A DNA stretch of 6,389 bases, taken from assembly GCA_027080445.1 (NCBI GenBank), contig JALWRY010000206.1:1-6389 (forward strand). Direction: 5' to 3'. Positions 1-6,171 of this stretch are shown one piece after another. Source of the DNA: Thiohalobacter sp. GTDB taxonomy: Bacteria > Pseudomonadota > Gammaproteobacteria > DSM-19610. The notes under the pieces are model-generated. The model was not told where the DNA came from, did no database searches, and saw nothing but the letters and a program-made list of their open reading frames with translations. Positions within the stretch are counted from its first letter, which is position 1, and each line of letters opens with the position of its first letter. The position numbers and the translations under genes are program-made.

Positions 1-2814
1 GAACACCGCACCGTCACGGTCCTGTTTATGGCCACCGGTGAGACTCGCACCTACGCCCGCGAGACCGCGCCACTGACGCGCGTGCAGTTTGTCAGCGGGG
101 ATACGGTACTCGATGCGGACGGTAATGCCCTGACCGTGGAATCGGTCGAGGAACACGAGGGCCTGTTCACCTATATCGGCCGTGACGAGTCCGGCCAGCC
201 CGCACGCCTGGCGGAATCGCAACTGAACAACTTCATGCAGCTCAACCGCCCTACCGAGCGGTTGTTCAACGGCCAGATCGACAAAAACAAATGGTTCGAA
301 CTGCGCCATGAAACCCTGCAACACCTCAACCGGCTGACACACTCTGACCTGCGTGGACTGACCGGTTGCCGCACCAGCCTGATCCCGCACCAGCTGTATA
401 TCGCCCACGAAGTATCCAGCCGTTACGCGCCACGGGTACTGCTGGCTGATGAGGTGGGACTGGGCAAGACCATCGAGGCCGGGCTGATCCTGCACCGTCA
501 GTTGTTGACCGAAGCGGCGCGGCGTGCGCTCATCATTGTGCCGGAAAGCCTGGTGCACCAGTGGCTGGTGGAAATGCTGCGACGTTTCAACCTGTTCTTC
601 AGTGTCTTCGATGCGGAACGCTGCGAGGCCATCCGCGCCGACACAGGAAGCGAAAACCCGTTTCACAGCGAGCAACTGGTGCTGTGCAGCCTGGAATTCC
701 TGCGCGATAACCCGACCCATGCCGAACAGGCCATCGGCGGTGAATGGGACCTGCTGATCGTCGACGAGGCGCACCACCTGCGCTGGTCGCCCGAAGACGC
801 CAGCCCGGAATACCGGCTGGTGGAGCAACTGGCGCATAACACGCGCGGGGTCCTGTTGCTGACAGCGACGCCGGAACAACTCGGCAAGGCCGGTCACTTT
901 GCCCGCCTGCGTCTGCTTGACCCGGACCGCTTTGCCGACTATGCCACGTTTCTCGCCGAGGAAGCGGCCTATGAACCCGTCGCGCAGGCCGTGGAATGCC
1001 TGCTTGAAGGCTCAAGCCTTGACGCACCGGCGCGTCACATCATTGAAGCCCAGCTTGACGACCCGGACAGTCGCGCCATGCTGGATCGACTCGATAGCCT
1101 GCCCGCCGACTCACCGGCCCAGGCGGATATTCGCTCGCAGCTCATCGGGCAACTGCTCGACCGTCATGGCACCGGGCGCGTGCTGTTCCGAAACACCCGC
1201 GCTGCCGTCAAGGGCTTCCCGCAACGTGAATTACAGGCACAGGCGCTTCCCCTGCCCGCGCCCTATGCCGCCTGTCTGGCGCAAACCGACCTGACGGATC
1301 ACCTGGAGGTTCAGCAGTTACTCACGCCGGAACGCCTTTACCAGGCCGTCTCTCCCGGCGATGCAACACCCTGGACCGAATTTGACCCGCGCGTGCCCTG
1401 GCTGCTTGAACAACTTGCCGCGGTACGGCCGGACAAGGTACTGGTGATTACCGCCAGTGCCGCCTCGGCGCTGGTGCTGGCGGATCACCTCAAGCAACGC
1501 CGGGGACTTCACGCGGCGGTGTTCCATGAAGGCCTGTCGCTCATCGAACGCGACCGCGCCGCCGCTTTCTTCGCCGACCCGGAAGAAGGTACGCAGGTAC
1601 TGGTCTGTTCCGAGATCGGCAGCGAGGGGCGCAACTTCCAGTTTGCCCACCACCTGGTACTGTTCGACCTGCCCCTGAACCCGGACCTGCTGGAACAACG
1701 CATCGGCCGGCTCGACCGCATTGGCCAGCACGACACTATCCGGATCCATGTGCCCTATCTGCAACACAGCGCGCAGGCCATCCTGTTCCGGTGGATACAC
1801 GAAGGGCTGGGCGCATTCGAGCACACCTGCCCCGCCGGTCACGCCGTCTTCAGCCAGTTGCAGGACAAACTACTGCATCAACTGAGACATCCCGATGAGC
1901 CGCTGGACCCGTTACTGGAAACCACCCGGACACTGCACGAACACCTCAAAACCGAACTTGCGCAAGGCCGTGACCGCCTGCTGGAATACAACGCCTGCCG
2001 ACCGGAAATCGCCAACCACCTGCGCGAACGCGCGCTCGCCGAGGACCGCCAAAGCCGGCTCCCCGCCTACATGGAGCGCCTGTTCAACTGCCACGACGTC
2101 AACAGCGAACTGCACCGCGAAGGCTGCTACGGCCTGAGTCCCGGTGAGCACATGCTCAACCGCTTCCCCGGCCTGCCGGACGATGGCATGACGATCACCT
2201 ATGACCGCGACATCGCACTGGCCAATGAAGACGTGCAATTCCTGAGCTGGGATCACCCGCTGGTCATCGGCGCCATGGATATGGTGCAATCCAGCGAACT
2301 GGGTAACACGGCACTGTCCGCTGTCGAATACCGCGGTGCACAACCCGGCACGTTGATGCTGGAAGCCCTGTTTGTGCTGGAGCCCGCCGACGTCGAATCA
2401 CTGCAAACCGGCCGTTACCTACCCCCCACTACTGTGCGCGTGCTGGTGGATGAAAAAGGCGGGCGACACGATGAACAGCTTGGTATCGATGACGTCTACA
2501 ACCAGCGCAAACCGGTCAACGCGGAGATCGCCAACAAGATTGTCCATACAAAAGAAACTGCGCTTCGACGTATGGTGAAACACTGTGAACAGCTTGCTCA
2601 ACAGCAGGCGCCGGCCATCCTTGAAACGGCGCAGCAGCAGGCCATACACACCCTGGGTGGGGAAATCGACCGGCTGAAAGCCTTGCAGCGTCAAAATCCC
2701 AACGTCCGTGACGAGGAGATTCGCTACTTTGAACAGCAACTTCATGCCGTCAGCCGGCTTATCGAAACCGCCCACCTGCGGCTGGATGCGCTACGCGTCA
2801 TTGTCACGACCTGA
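1..2814 (+). CDS. rapA: RNA polymerase-associated ATPase RapA (HepA), 5' end off window
   Basis: RapA is a Swi2/Snf2-family ATPase that binds RNA polymerase and helps recycle it after transcription. The frame is open from base 1, and the residues before the ATG at 28 (TVTVLF, codons 4-9) match the RapA N-terminal region. That ATG is therefore internal, and compared with E. coli RapA about 25 residues are missing. Counting codons from base 1 (937 residues visible), I see Walker A GLGKT (153-157), the DEAH box (255-258), LTATP (287-291), the helicase C-lobe motif SEIGSEGRN (537-545) and motif VI QRIGRLDRIGQ (566-576). All key ATPase residues are present. The C-terminal RapA-specific region is intact and ends in RLDALRVIVTT, as in the family. 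No terminator is visible after the stop. The next gene appears to have its own promoter. Identification is very secure. Confidence 0.97.
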   Translation, partial: EHRTVTVLFMATGETRTYARETAPLTRVQFVSGDTVLDADGNALTVESVEEHEGLFTYIGRDESGQPARLAESQLNNFMQLNRPTERLFNGQIDKNKWFELRHETLQHLNRLTHSDLRGLTGCRTSLIPHQLYIAHEVSSRYAPRVLLADEVGLGKTIEAGLILHRQLLTEAARRALIIVPESLVHQWLVEMLRRFNLFFSVFDAERCEAIRADTGSENPFHSEQLVLCSLEFLRDNPTHAEQAIGGEWDLLIVDEAHHLRWSPEDASPEYRLVEQLAHNTRGVLLLTATPEQLGKAGHFARLRLLDPDRFADYATFLAEEAAYEPVAQAVECLLEGSSLDAPARHIIEAQLDDPDSRAMLDRLDSLPADSPAQADIRSQLIGQLLDRHGTGRVLFRNTRAAVKGFPQRELQAQALPLPAPYAACLAQTDLTDHLEVQQLLTPERLYQAVSPGDATPWTEFDPRVPWLLEQLAAVRPDKVLVITASAASALVLADHLKQRRGLHAAVFHEGLSLIERDRAAAFFADPEEGTQVLVCSEIGSEGRNFQFAHHLVLFDLPLNPDLLEQRIGRLDRIGQHDTIRIHVPYLQHSAQAILFRWIHEGLGAFEHTCPAGHAVFSQLQDKLLHQLRHPDEPLDPLLETTRTLHEHLKTELAQGRDRLLEYNACRPEIANHLRERALAEDRQSRLPAYMERLFNCHDVNSELHREGCYGLSPGEHMLNRFPGLPDDGMTITYDRDIALANEDVQFLSWDHPLVIGAMDMVQSSELGNTALSAVEYRGAQPGTLMLEALFVLEPADVESLQTGRYLPPTTVRVLVDEKGGRHDEQLGIDDVYNQRKPVNAEIANKIVHTKETALRRMVKHCEQLAQQQAPAILETAQQQAIHTLGGEIDRLKALQRQNPNVRDEEIRYFEQQLHAVSRLIETAHLRLDALRVIVTT

Positions 2815-2855
2815 GACATTTGAATGACGAAAGGTGTATTTTTGTGAAATTGGTG

Positions 2856-2861
2856 TATAGT
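2856..2861 (+). promoter_or_regulatory. Candidate -10 box of the cold-shock gene promoter
   Basis: TATAGT matches the sigma70 -10 consensus at five of six bases. It predicts a start near 2867-2869 and a leader of about 167 nt, the length class known for cspA-type mRNAs. The -35 region at the expected spacing (2833-2838, GGTGTA) is poor, so this is tentative. A second weak pair, GAGACA (2813-2818) and TATTTT (2837-2842) with an 18-nt spacer, is an alternative. The 7-mer GGTGTAT occurs twice (2833-2839 and 2852-2858), 19 bp apart, the second copy overlapping the -10 box. Its meaning is unknown. Confidence 0.4.
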
Positions 2862-2864
2862 TAA

Positions 2865-2920
2865 CAATGTAGTACGTTAATTCGGTGATTGCTGATCTGA
2901 CCCGGGAACGCACTACATTG
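2865..2920 (+). promoter_or_regulatory. Long stem-loop at the 5' end of the csp leader
   Basis: Bases 2865-2878 (CAATGTAGTACGTT) and 2907-2920 (AACGCACTACATTG) are reverse complements apart from one A/C mismatch (2874/2911). They form a 14-position stem around a 28-nt loop. If the -10 box at 2856-2861 is used, the stem starts at or near the first transcribed base. Leaders of the cspA family are known to fold and to change fold with temperature, and 5'-terminal stems can protect mRNA. That role here is inference. The same DNA could also be an operator-like inverted repeat. Confidence 0.5.
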
Positions 2921-2962
2921 AAAATCAAGTTGCACGTTCAAGGTCCATCAGAAGCTCCATTT

Positions 2963-3050
2963 CGGTAACTCCTGTACACCACTCCATGATCGGCAATTGA
3001 ATACACCTAAATTTTTAGTAAAGAGGTAATTAGCATGGTTACAGGTACCG
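2963..3050 (+). promoter_or_regulatory. Leader segment complementary to the csp start region (possible RNA switch)
   Basis: Leader bases 2963-2967, 2971-2976 and 2978-2981 can pair with the continuous run 3046-3050, 3040-3045 and 3036-3039. That gives 15 Watson-Crick pairs interrupted only by a 3-nt bulge (2968-2970) and a 1-nt bulge (2977), both on the leader side. The fold pairs the U and G of the start codon and codons 2 to 5. It leaves the AAGAGG Shine-Dalgarno (3021-3026) in a loop of about 54 nt. E. coli cspA is known to control access to its start region by temperature-dependent folding. That this gene does the same is inference. Confidence 0.4.
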
Positions 3051-3238
3051 TTAAATGGTTCAACGAATCAAAAGGTTTTGGCTTTATTGCTCCGTCCGAT
3101 GGCGGCGATGATGTGTTTGTGCACTTCTCCGCAATCGAAGGCTCCGGCTTCAAGACGCTGAACGAAGGCCAGACGGTTGAGTTTGAAGTCGAGCAGGGCC
3201 CCAAGGGTCTGCAGGCTGCCAAGGTGATGCCGCAGTAA
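3035..3238 (+). CDS. CspA-family cold-shock protein
   Basis: This is a complete 67-residue single cold-shock domain, a small cytoplasmic five-stranded beta barrel that binds single-stranded RNA or DNA and melts RNA structure. Both nucleic-acid motifs are intact: RNP1 KGFGFI (13-18) and RNP2 VFVHF (27-31), with the aromatic W8, F15, F17, F28, H30 and F31 expected at the binding face. The length is typical. The ATG is preceded by a good Shine-Dalgarno, AAGAGG (3021-3026), 8 nt away. The gene stands alone, with a leader of roughly 170 nt and its own terminator (3266-3286), so it is probably monocistronic. The long leader suggests cspA-like post-transcriptional control. I cannot tell which Csp paralogue it is, or whether it is cold-induced or constitutive. 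Confidence 0.95.
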   Translation: MVTGTVKWFNESKGFGFIAPSDGGDDVFVHFSAIEGSGFKTLNEGQTVEFEVEQGPKGLQAAKVMPQ

Positions 3239-3265
3239 GCTGAACGCTTTTGCGGTTTATCCGGG

Positions 3266-3286
3266 ACCCCGCTTCGGCGGGGTTTC
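3266..3286 (+). terminator. Intrinsic terminator of the csp gene
   Basis: ACCCCGC (3266-3272) pairs with GCGGGGT (3277-3283) across a TTCG loop, giving 7 bp with the very stable C(UUCG)G tetraloop. A short T run (3283-3285) follows. It lies 28 nt after the csp stop and 22 nt before the arfB start. It should end most csp transcripts, although the short T tract may allow some read-through into arfB. Confidence 0.85.
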
Positions 3287-3307
3287 CTGCTTTCAGGGTA
3301 GAGGAAA

Positions 3308-3718
3308 ATGTTACGCATCTCGCGCACACTGGTGATTCCTGATCACGACATTGAAATCAGCGCGATTCGCGCACAGGGCGCCGGCGGTCAGAACGTCAAC
3401 AAGGTTTCCAGCGCCGTACACCTGCGTTTCAACGTGAACACCGCCGCATTACCCGAGGTGATACGCCAGCGTCTGCTGGCCCGGCGCGACAGTCGCCTCA
3501 GCAAGGATGGCATACTGATCATCAAGGCGCAGCAACACCGCAGCCAGGAAAAGAACCGGCAGGACGCCCTGCAACGCCTGGCGGAATGGATTCGCCCGGC
3601 AACCCATGTGGCGAAAACCCGCAAGCCCACCAAACCCACCCGCAGTTCACAACGCAAACGCCTGGACAGCAAGCGCAAGCACAGCCAGAACAAGGCACTG
3701 CGCAGAAAGATCATTTAA
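3308..3718 (+). CDS. arfB: Alternative ribosome-rescue factor ArfB (YaeJ), peptidyl-tRNA hydrolase
   Basis: ArfB enters ribosomes stalled at the end of a broken mRNA and hydrolyses the peptidyl-tRNA without needing a stop codon. The 136-residue protein matches E. coli YaeJ (140) in size and order. An RF-like N-terminal domain carries the catalytic GGQ at 26-28 inside RAQGAGGQNVNK. A linker then leads to a strongly basic tail (about 96-136, many K and R), the part known to probe the empty mRNA channel. The tail is complete. It lacks the stop-codon recognition domain of release factors and is too short for RF1 or RF2. A TAG at 3299-3301 in the same frame rules out an upstream start. The Shine-Dalgarno GAGG (3301-3304) sits only 3 nt from ATG, unusually close. 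No separate promoter is evident, so expression may come partly from csp read-through. Confidence 0.95.
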   Translation: MLRISRTLVIPDHDIEISAIRAQGAGGQNVNKVSSAVHLRFNVNTAALPEVIRQRLLARRDSRLSKDGILIIKAQQHRSQEKNRQDALQRLAEWIRPATHVAKTRKPTKPTRSSQRKRLDSKRKHSQNKALRRKII

Positions 3719-3733
3719 AACAAATGATTAATT

Positions 3734-3762
3734 CGTCATTGCGAGCGATGCGCGGCAATCTC
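3734..3762. repeat. Short dispersed palindromic repeat, ATTGCGAGCG...GCAATC type
   Basis: The 29-bp stretch has ATTGC (3738-3742) and GCAAT (3755-3759) as inverted ends around a GC-rich core. It resembles, from memory, a short element of the form CATTGCGAGCGA-GCG-GCAATCTC that occurs in many copies between genes in diverse bacteria. It starts 15 nt after arfB. Only one copy is in this window, so repeat status rests on recognition rather than on counting. Confidence 0.5.
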
Positions 3763-3774
3763 TTCGGGACGTAC

Positions 3775-3802
3775 AAACTGGGGTCACAAACTGGGGTCAT
3801 GC
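3775..3802 (-). repeat. Left repeat array, two inverted units
   Basis: AAACTGGGGTCA occurs at 3775-3786 and again at 3788-3799, with one base between copies. Each is the reverse complement of the right-hand unit (TGACCCCGGTTT) with one change, T for C at its fifth base. A third, exact left unit (AAACCGGGGTCA, 3803-3814) is the outer end of the palindrome that follows. Confidence 0.8.
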
Positions 3803-3864
3803 AAACCGGGGTCAGAACACGTTTTTCTCTAATATTAGAAACAATTGTGTTCTGACCCCGGTTT
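3803..3864. repeat. 62-bp imperfect palindrome, possibly a non-autonomous REP-like element
   Basis: Bases 3803-3820 and 3847-3864 are perfect 18-bp inverted repeats (AAACCGGGGTCAGAACAC and its complement). The centre, TCTAATATTAGA (3828-3839), is itself a perfect palindrome on the same axis (3833/3834). The two are joined by AT-rich, partly paired bases. GGGGTCAGAACA/TGTTCTGACCCC ends resemble, from memory, sequences seen beside REP-associated IS200/IS605-type transposase genes. No transposase gene is present here. Transcribed from either side, it would fold into a strong hairpin between the convergent arfB and DUF1415 genes and might help end transcription. That role is inferred. Confidence 0.8.
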
Positions 3865-3913
3865 TCTGACCCCGGTTTTCACCCCGGTTTTCTGACCCCG
3901 GTTTTCCGGTTTT
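3852..3913 (+). repeat. Right tandem array of 14-bp CTGACCCCGGTTTT units
   Basis: Units lie head to tail: 3852-3865 and 3866-3879 are exact 14-mers; 3880-3891 lacks TG; 3892-3905 is exact; 3906-3913 is a partial CCGGTTTT. The first unit is also part of the right arm of the palindrome. The last unit ends on the first base of the complement of the DUF1415 stop codon, so the array abuts that gene directly. The differing unit lengths fit replication slippage or repeated unequal exchange. Confidence 0.9.
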
Positions 3914-4464
3914 CAGTCCTTACACACTCTGTCGAACAGGTTGCGCAACACATCCAGACCAAGTTCACGTGCATAGGCCACATTACGCTCCGGTATGCCT
4001 TCGGGGTCTGGATGTCCGGCAATGGTTTTTTCCAGGCTGGCCTCACGAAGGATATGCAGCACGGGGTACGGAGAACGGTTGGTGTAATTGGCGGGATCAT
4101 CCACGGGCGCATCGGCAAACCGGTAGTCCGGGTGAAAGGTGGCTAACTGGTAGATCCCCTCGTAGCCCTGCTCACGCAGCAGGGCTTCCGCCAGGGCGAC
4201 GAAATCGAGGTAGTCTTCGAAGGCCTCGAATCCCTGCGGGTAAATCAATAACGTGGTTTCGATCCGGCTGTCACGGTCGAGCTTGAGGCACTCATCGATC
4301 AGCACTGCCAGCGCGTCAGCCACCCGTGATTCCTGACTGACCGCATAACGAATACGCTGCCGCTCGACCTCCCGCCTGGCGAAGGGACAAAAACTGTGCG
4401 CGACAATCACGTCCTCGACCCAACGACGCGTGCGGCGAACACAGGCTTCGTCGTCGACATTCAC
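3913..4464 (-). CDS. DUF1415 family protein
   Basis: This is a 183-residue cytoplasmic protein of a conserved proteobacterial family with no established function. Seen here are RRTRRWVEDVIV (10-21), the CPFA motif (26-29), TTLLIYP (70-76), ATFHPDYRFAD (108-118) and NYTNRSPYPVLHILRE (126-141), the last being the family's most conserved block. There is no signal peptide or membrane segment. I chose the GTG at 4464, 11 nt after the ybiT stop. The frame stays open much further upstream, but that part lies inside ybiT in another frame and contains no family sequence; a CTG at 4479 overlapping the ybiT stop is the only near alternative. No clear Shine-Dalgarno is visible, so translation may be coupled to ybiT. 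The stop codon abuts the repeat array. Confidence 0.88.
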   Translation of the reverse strand: MNVDDEACVRRTRRWVEDVIVAHSFCPFARREVERQRIRYAVSQESRVADALAVLIDECLKLDRDSRIETTLLIYPQGFEAFEDYLDFVALAEALLREQGYEGIYQLATFHPDYRFADAPVDDPANYTNRSPYPVLHILREASLEKTIAGHPDPEGIPERNVAYARELGLDVLRNLFDRVCKD

Positions 4465-4475
4465 CGGGCGTAGCT

Positions 4476-6089
4476 TCAGGCGCTGGCGGCCTTGTCGGCC
4501 ATTTCCTGGCTGCGCAGGTAATCCTCGTAGCTGCCCTGGTAATCGACCAGCCCCTGCGGGGTCAGTTCGATAATGCGCGTTGCCAGTGACGAAACGAACT
4601 CGCGATCGTGACTGACAAAAATCAGCGTACCGGGGTAGTGTTCCAGCGCGGTATTGAGCGACTCGATGGATTCCATGTCGAGGTGATTGGTTGGCTCGTC
4701 CATCATCAGGATATTGGGCTTTTGCTGCATGAGCTTGCCGAACAGCATACGGCCCTGCTCGCCACCGGAAATGACCTTGACGGACTTCTTGATTTCGTCC
4801 TGCGAGAACAGCATCCGGCCCAGGGTACCACGCACTGCCTGCTCGTCGTCGCCGGGCTGTTTCCACTGGTCCATCCAGTCGTAAAGCGACATATCCTCGG
4901 CAAAATCATCCGCGTGATCCTGGGCAAAGTAGCCCAGTTCAGCGTTTTCCGAAAGCTTCACGCAGCCGCTGTCCGGCTCGAGGTCACCGGCGAGGCAGCG
5001 CAGCAAGGTGGTCTTGCCGATACCATTGGGGCCGATGATGGCAATGCGCTCGCCGACTTCCACCAGCAGATTCAGACTGCTGAACAAGGGCTTGCCGGCT
5101 TCCCAGCCGCGTGACAGTTCCTCGACTTCCAACGCCAGGCGATACAGTTTCCTGTCCTGCTCGAAGCGGATGTAGGGATTAACACGGCTGGAAGGTTTGA
5201 TGTCCTCGAGTTTGATTTTTTCGATCTGGCGCGCCCGCGAAGTGGCCTGTTTGGCCTTGGAGGCATTGGCGGAAAAGCGACTGACAAAGGTCTGCAATTC
5301 AGCGATCTTGGCCTTCTTGCGCGCATTATCCGCCTGCTGCTGTTCGCGCACCTGTGTGGCTGCCGTCATGTACTCATCGTAGTTACCGGGGTAGACACGC
5401 AACTCGCCGTAATCCAGGTCGGCCATATGCGTGCATACGCTGTTGAGGAAATGGCGATCATGCGAAATGATGACCATGGTGCTATTGCGCTCGTTGAGCA
5501 CATCTTCCAGCCAGCGGATGGTGTTGATATCGAGGTTGTTGGTCGGCTCGTCGAGCAACATGATATCGGGGTCGGCAAACAGGGCCTGCGCCAACAGCAC
5601 ACGCAGTTTCCAGCCCGGCGCCACGGCGCTCATCAGGCCGGCGTGCTGTTCAATGGGAATTTCCAGCCCGAGCAGCAGTTCACCGGCGCGCGCTTCGGCG
5701 CTGTAACCGTCCATCTCGGCGAACTGCACTTCCAGATCGGCGACCTTCATGCCGTCTTCCTCGCTCATTTCCGGCAAGGCATAGATGCGATCACGTTCCT
5801 GTTTAACGGCCCACAGTTCGGTATGCCCCATGATGACTGTGTCCATCACGGTGTGTTCCTCGAAGGCGAACTGGTCCTGGCGCAGCTTGCCGACGCGGAT
5901 ATTGGGTTCGGTCATGACCGTGCCGGAGGTGGCTTCAAGATCGCCACCGAGGATTTTCATCAGGGTGGACTTGCCGCAACCGTTGGCGCCGATCAGGCCG
6001 TAGCGGTTGCCGTTAGCGAATTTGACAGAGATATTCTCGAACAGGGGTTTGGCCCCGAACTGCATGGTGATATTGGCTGTAGAAATCAA
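4476..6089 (-). CDS. ybiT: ABC-F family ATPase YbiT
   Basis: YbiT is a soluble ABC-F protein with two ATPase domains and no membrane part; the class acts at the ribosomal E site. The 537 residues align closely with E. coli YbiT (530). Domain 1 has Walker A GANGCGKST (34-42), Walker B with catalytic E181 and switch H210. Its signature is the divergent SAVAPGWKLR (154-163), as in E. coli YbiT. Residues about 240-315 form the charged linker that in ABC-F proteins faces the P-site tRNA. Domain 2 has Walker A GPNGIGKTT (353-361), signature SGGEQ (441-445), catalytic E465 and H494. The start is TTG at 6089: it places the internal TMQFG at the same distance from the start as in E. coli, and no ATG or GTG precedes it in frame. 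No good Shine-Dalgarno is visible. It leads a probable operon with the DUF1415 gene. Confidence 0.96.
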   Translation of the reverse strand: MISTANITMQFGAKPLFENISVKFANGNRYGLIGANGCGKSTLMKILGGDLEATSGTVMTEPNIRVGKLRQDQFAFEEHTVMDTVIMGHTELWAVKQERDRIYALPEMSEEDGMKVADLEVQFAEMDGYSAEARAGELLLGLEIPIEQHAGLMSAVAPGWKLRVLLAQALFADPDIMLLDEPTNNLDINTIRWLEDVLNERNSTMVIISHDRHFLNSVCTHMADLDYGELRVYPGNYDEYMTAATQVREQQQADNARKKAKIAELQTFVSRFSANASKAKQATSRARQIEKIKLEDIKPSSRVNPYIRFEQDRKLYRLALEVEELSRGWEAGKPLFSSLNLLVEVGERIAIIGPNGIGKTTLLRCLAGDLEPDSGCVKLSENAELGYFAQDHADDFAEDMSLYDWMDQWKQPGDDEQAVRGTLGRMLFSQDEIKKSVKVISGGEQGRMLFGKLMQQKPNILMMDEPTNHLDMESIESLNTALEHYPGTLIFVSHDREFVSSLATRIIELTPQGLVDYQGSYEDYLRSQEMADKAASA

Positions 6090-6140
6090 GATACTGTACC
6101 GAAGAGGCTGATTTTGAAAGGCACGAGGCCGAAGCCGGAC

Positions 6141-6149
6141 ATTATCGCA
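6141..6149 (-). promoter_or_regulatory. Extended -10 promoter candidate for ybiT
   Basis: On the minus strand this reads TGCGATAAT: GATAAT (6146-6141) matches the sigma70 -10 box at five of six bases, with the TGn extension (6149-6147). The -35 position at 17-nt spacing (GGGCCA) is poor, which extended -10 promoters can tolerate. Transcription would start near 6134, giving a leader of about 45 nt before the TTG start. It lies only about 25 bases beyond the preceding stop codon, so part of ybiT expression could also come from upstream. Confidence 0.5.
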
Positions 6150-6150
6150 T

Positions 6151-6171
6151 AAAATCGGCCTGCTGGCCCGA
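6151..6171 (-). terminator. Weak terminator candidate after the right-edge gene
   Basis: On the minus strand, directly after the TGA at 6174-6172, GGCC (6168-6165) pairs with GGCC (6160-6157) over an AGCA loop. A TC/GA pair can extend it if one G is bulged out. TTTTAT follows (6154-6149). The stem is short, so termination is likely partial. It immediately precedes the ybiT promoter candidate. Confidence 0.35.

Noticed and set aside
28..30. ATG at 28 as the rapA start
   Set aside because: The frame is open to base 1 and the preceding residues match the RapA N-terminal region, so the gene is cut by the window edge.
1318..1842. 174-residue minus-strand open frame opposite rapA
   Set aside because: It is antisense to conserved RapA helicase motifs and has no recognisable domain or ribosome binding site.
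3586..3855. 89-residue plus-strand frame running from arfB into the repeats
   Set aside because: It overlaps the basic ArfB tail in another frame and continues into the palindrome. It has no protein-like features of its own.
3775..3913. CRISPR array
   Set aside because: The units are 8-14 bp and adjacent with no spacers, occur in both orientations, and have no cas genes nearby.
4465..4866. N-terminal extension of the DUF1415 frame to 317 residues
   Set aside because: The extra 134 residues lie inside ybiT in another frame, lack family sequence and are Arg/Pro/Gly-rich as expected of a shadow frame. The family part begins right after the ybiT stop.
5427..6152. 241-residue plus-strand open frame opposite ybiT
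   Set aside because: It is antisense to strongly conserved YbiT codons, is rich in Gly, His and Gln, and matches no family. It is a by-product of codon bias.
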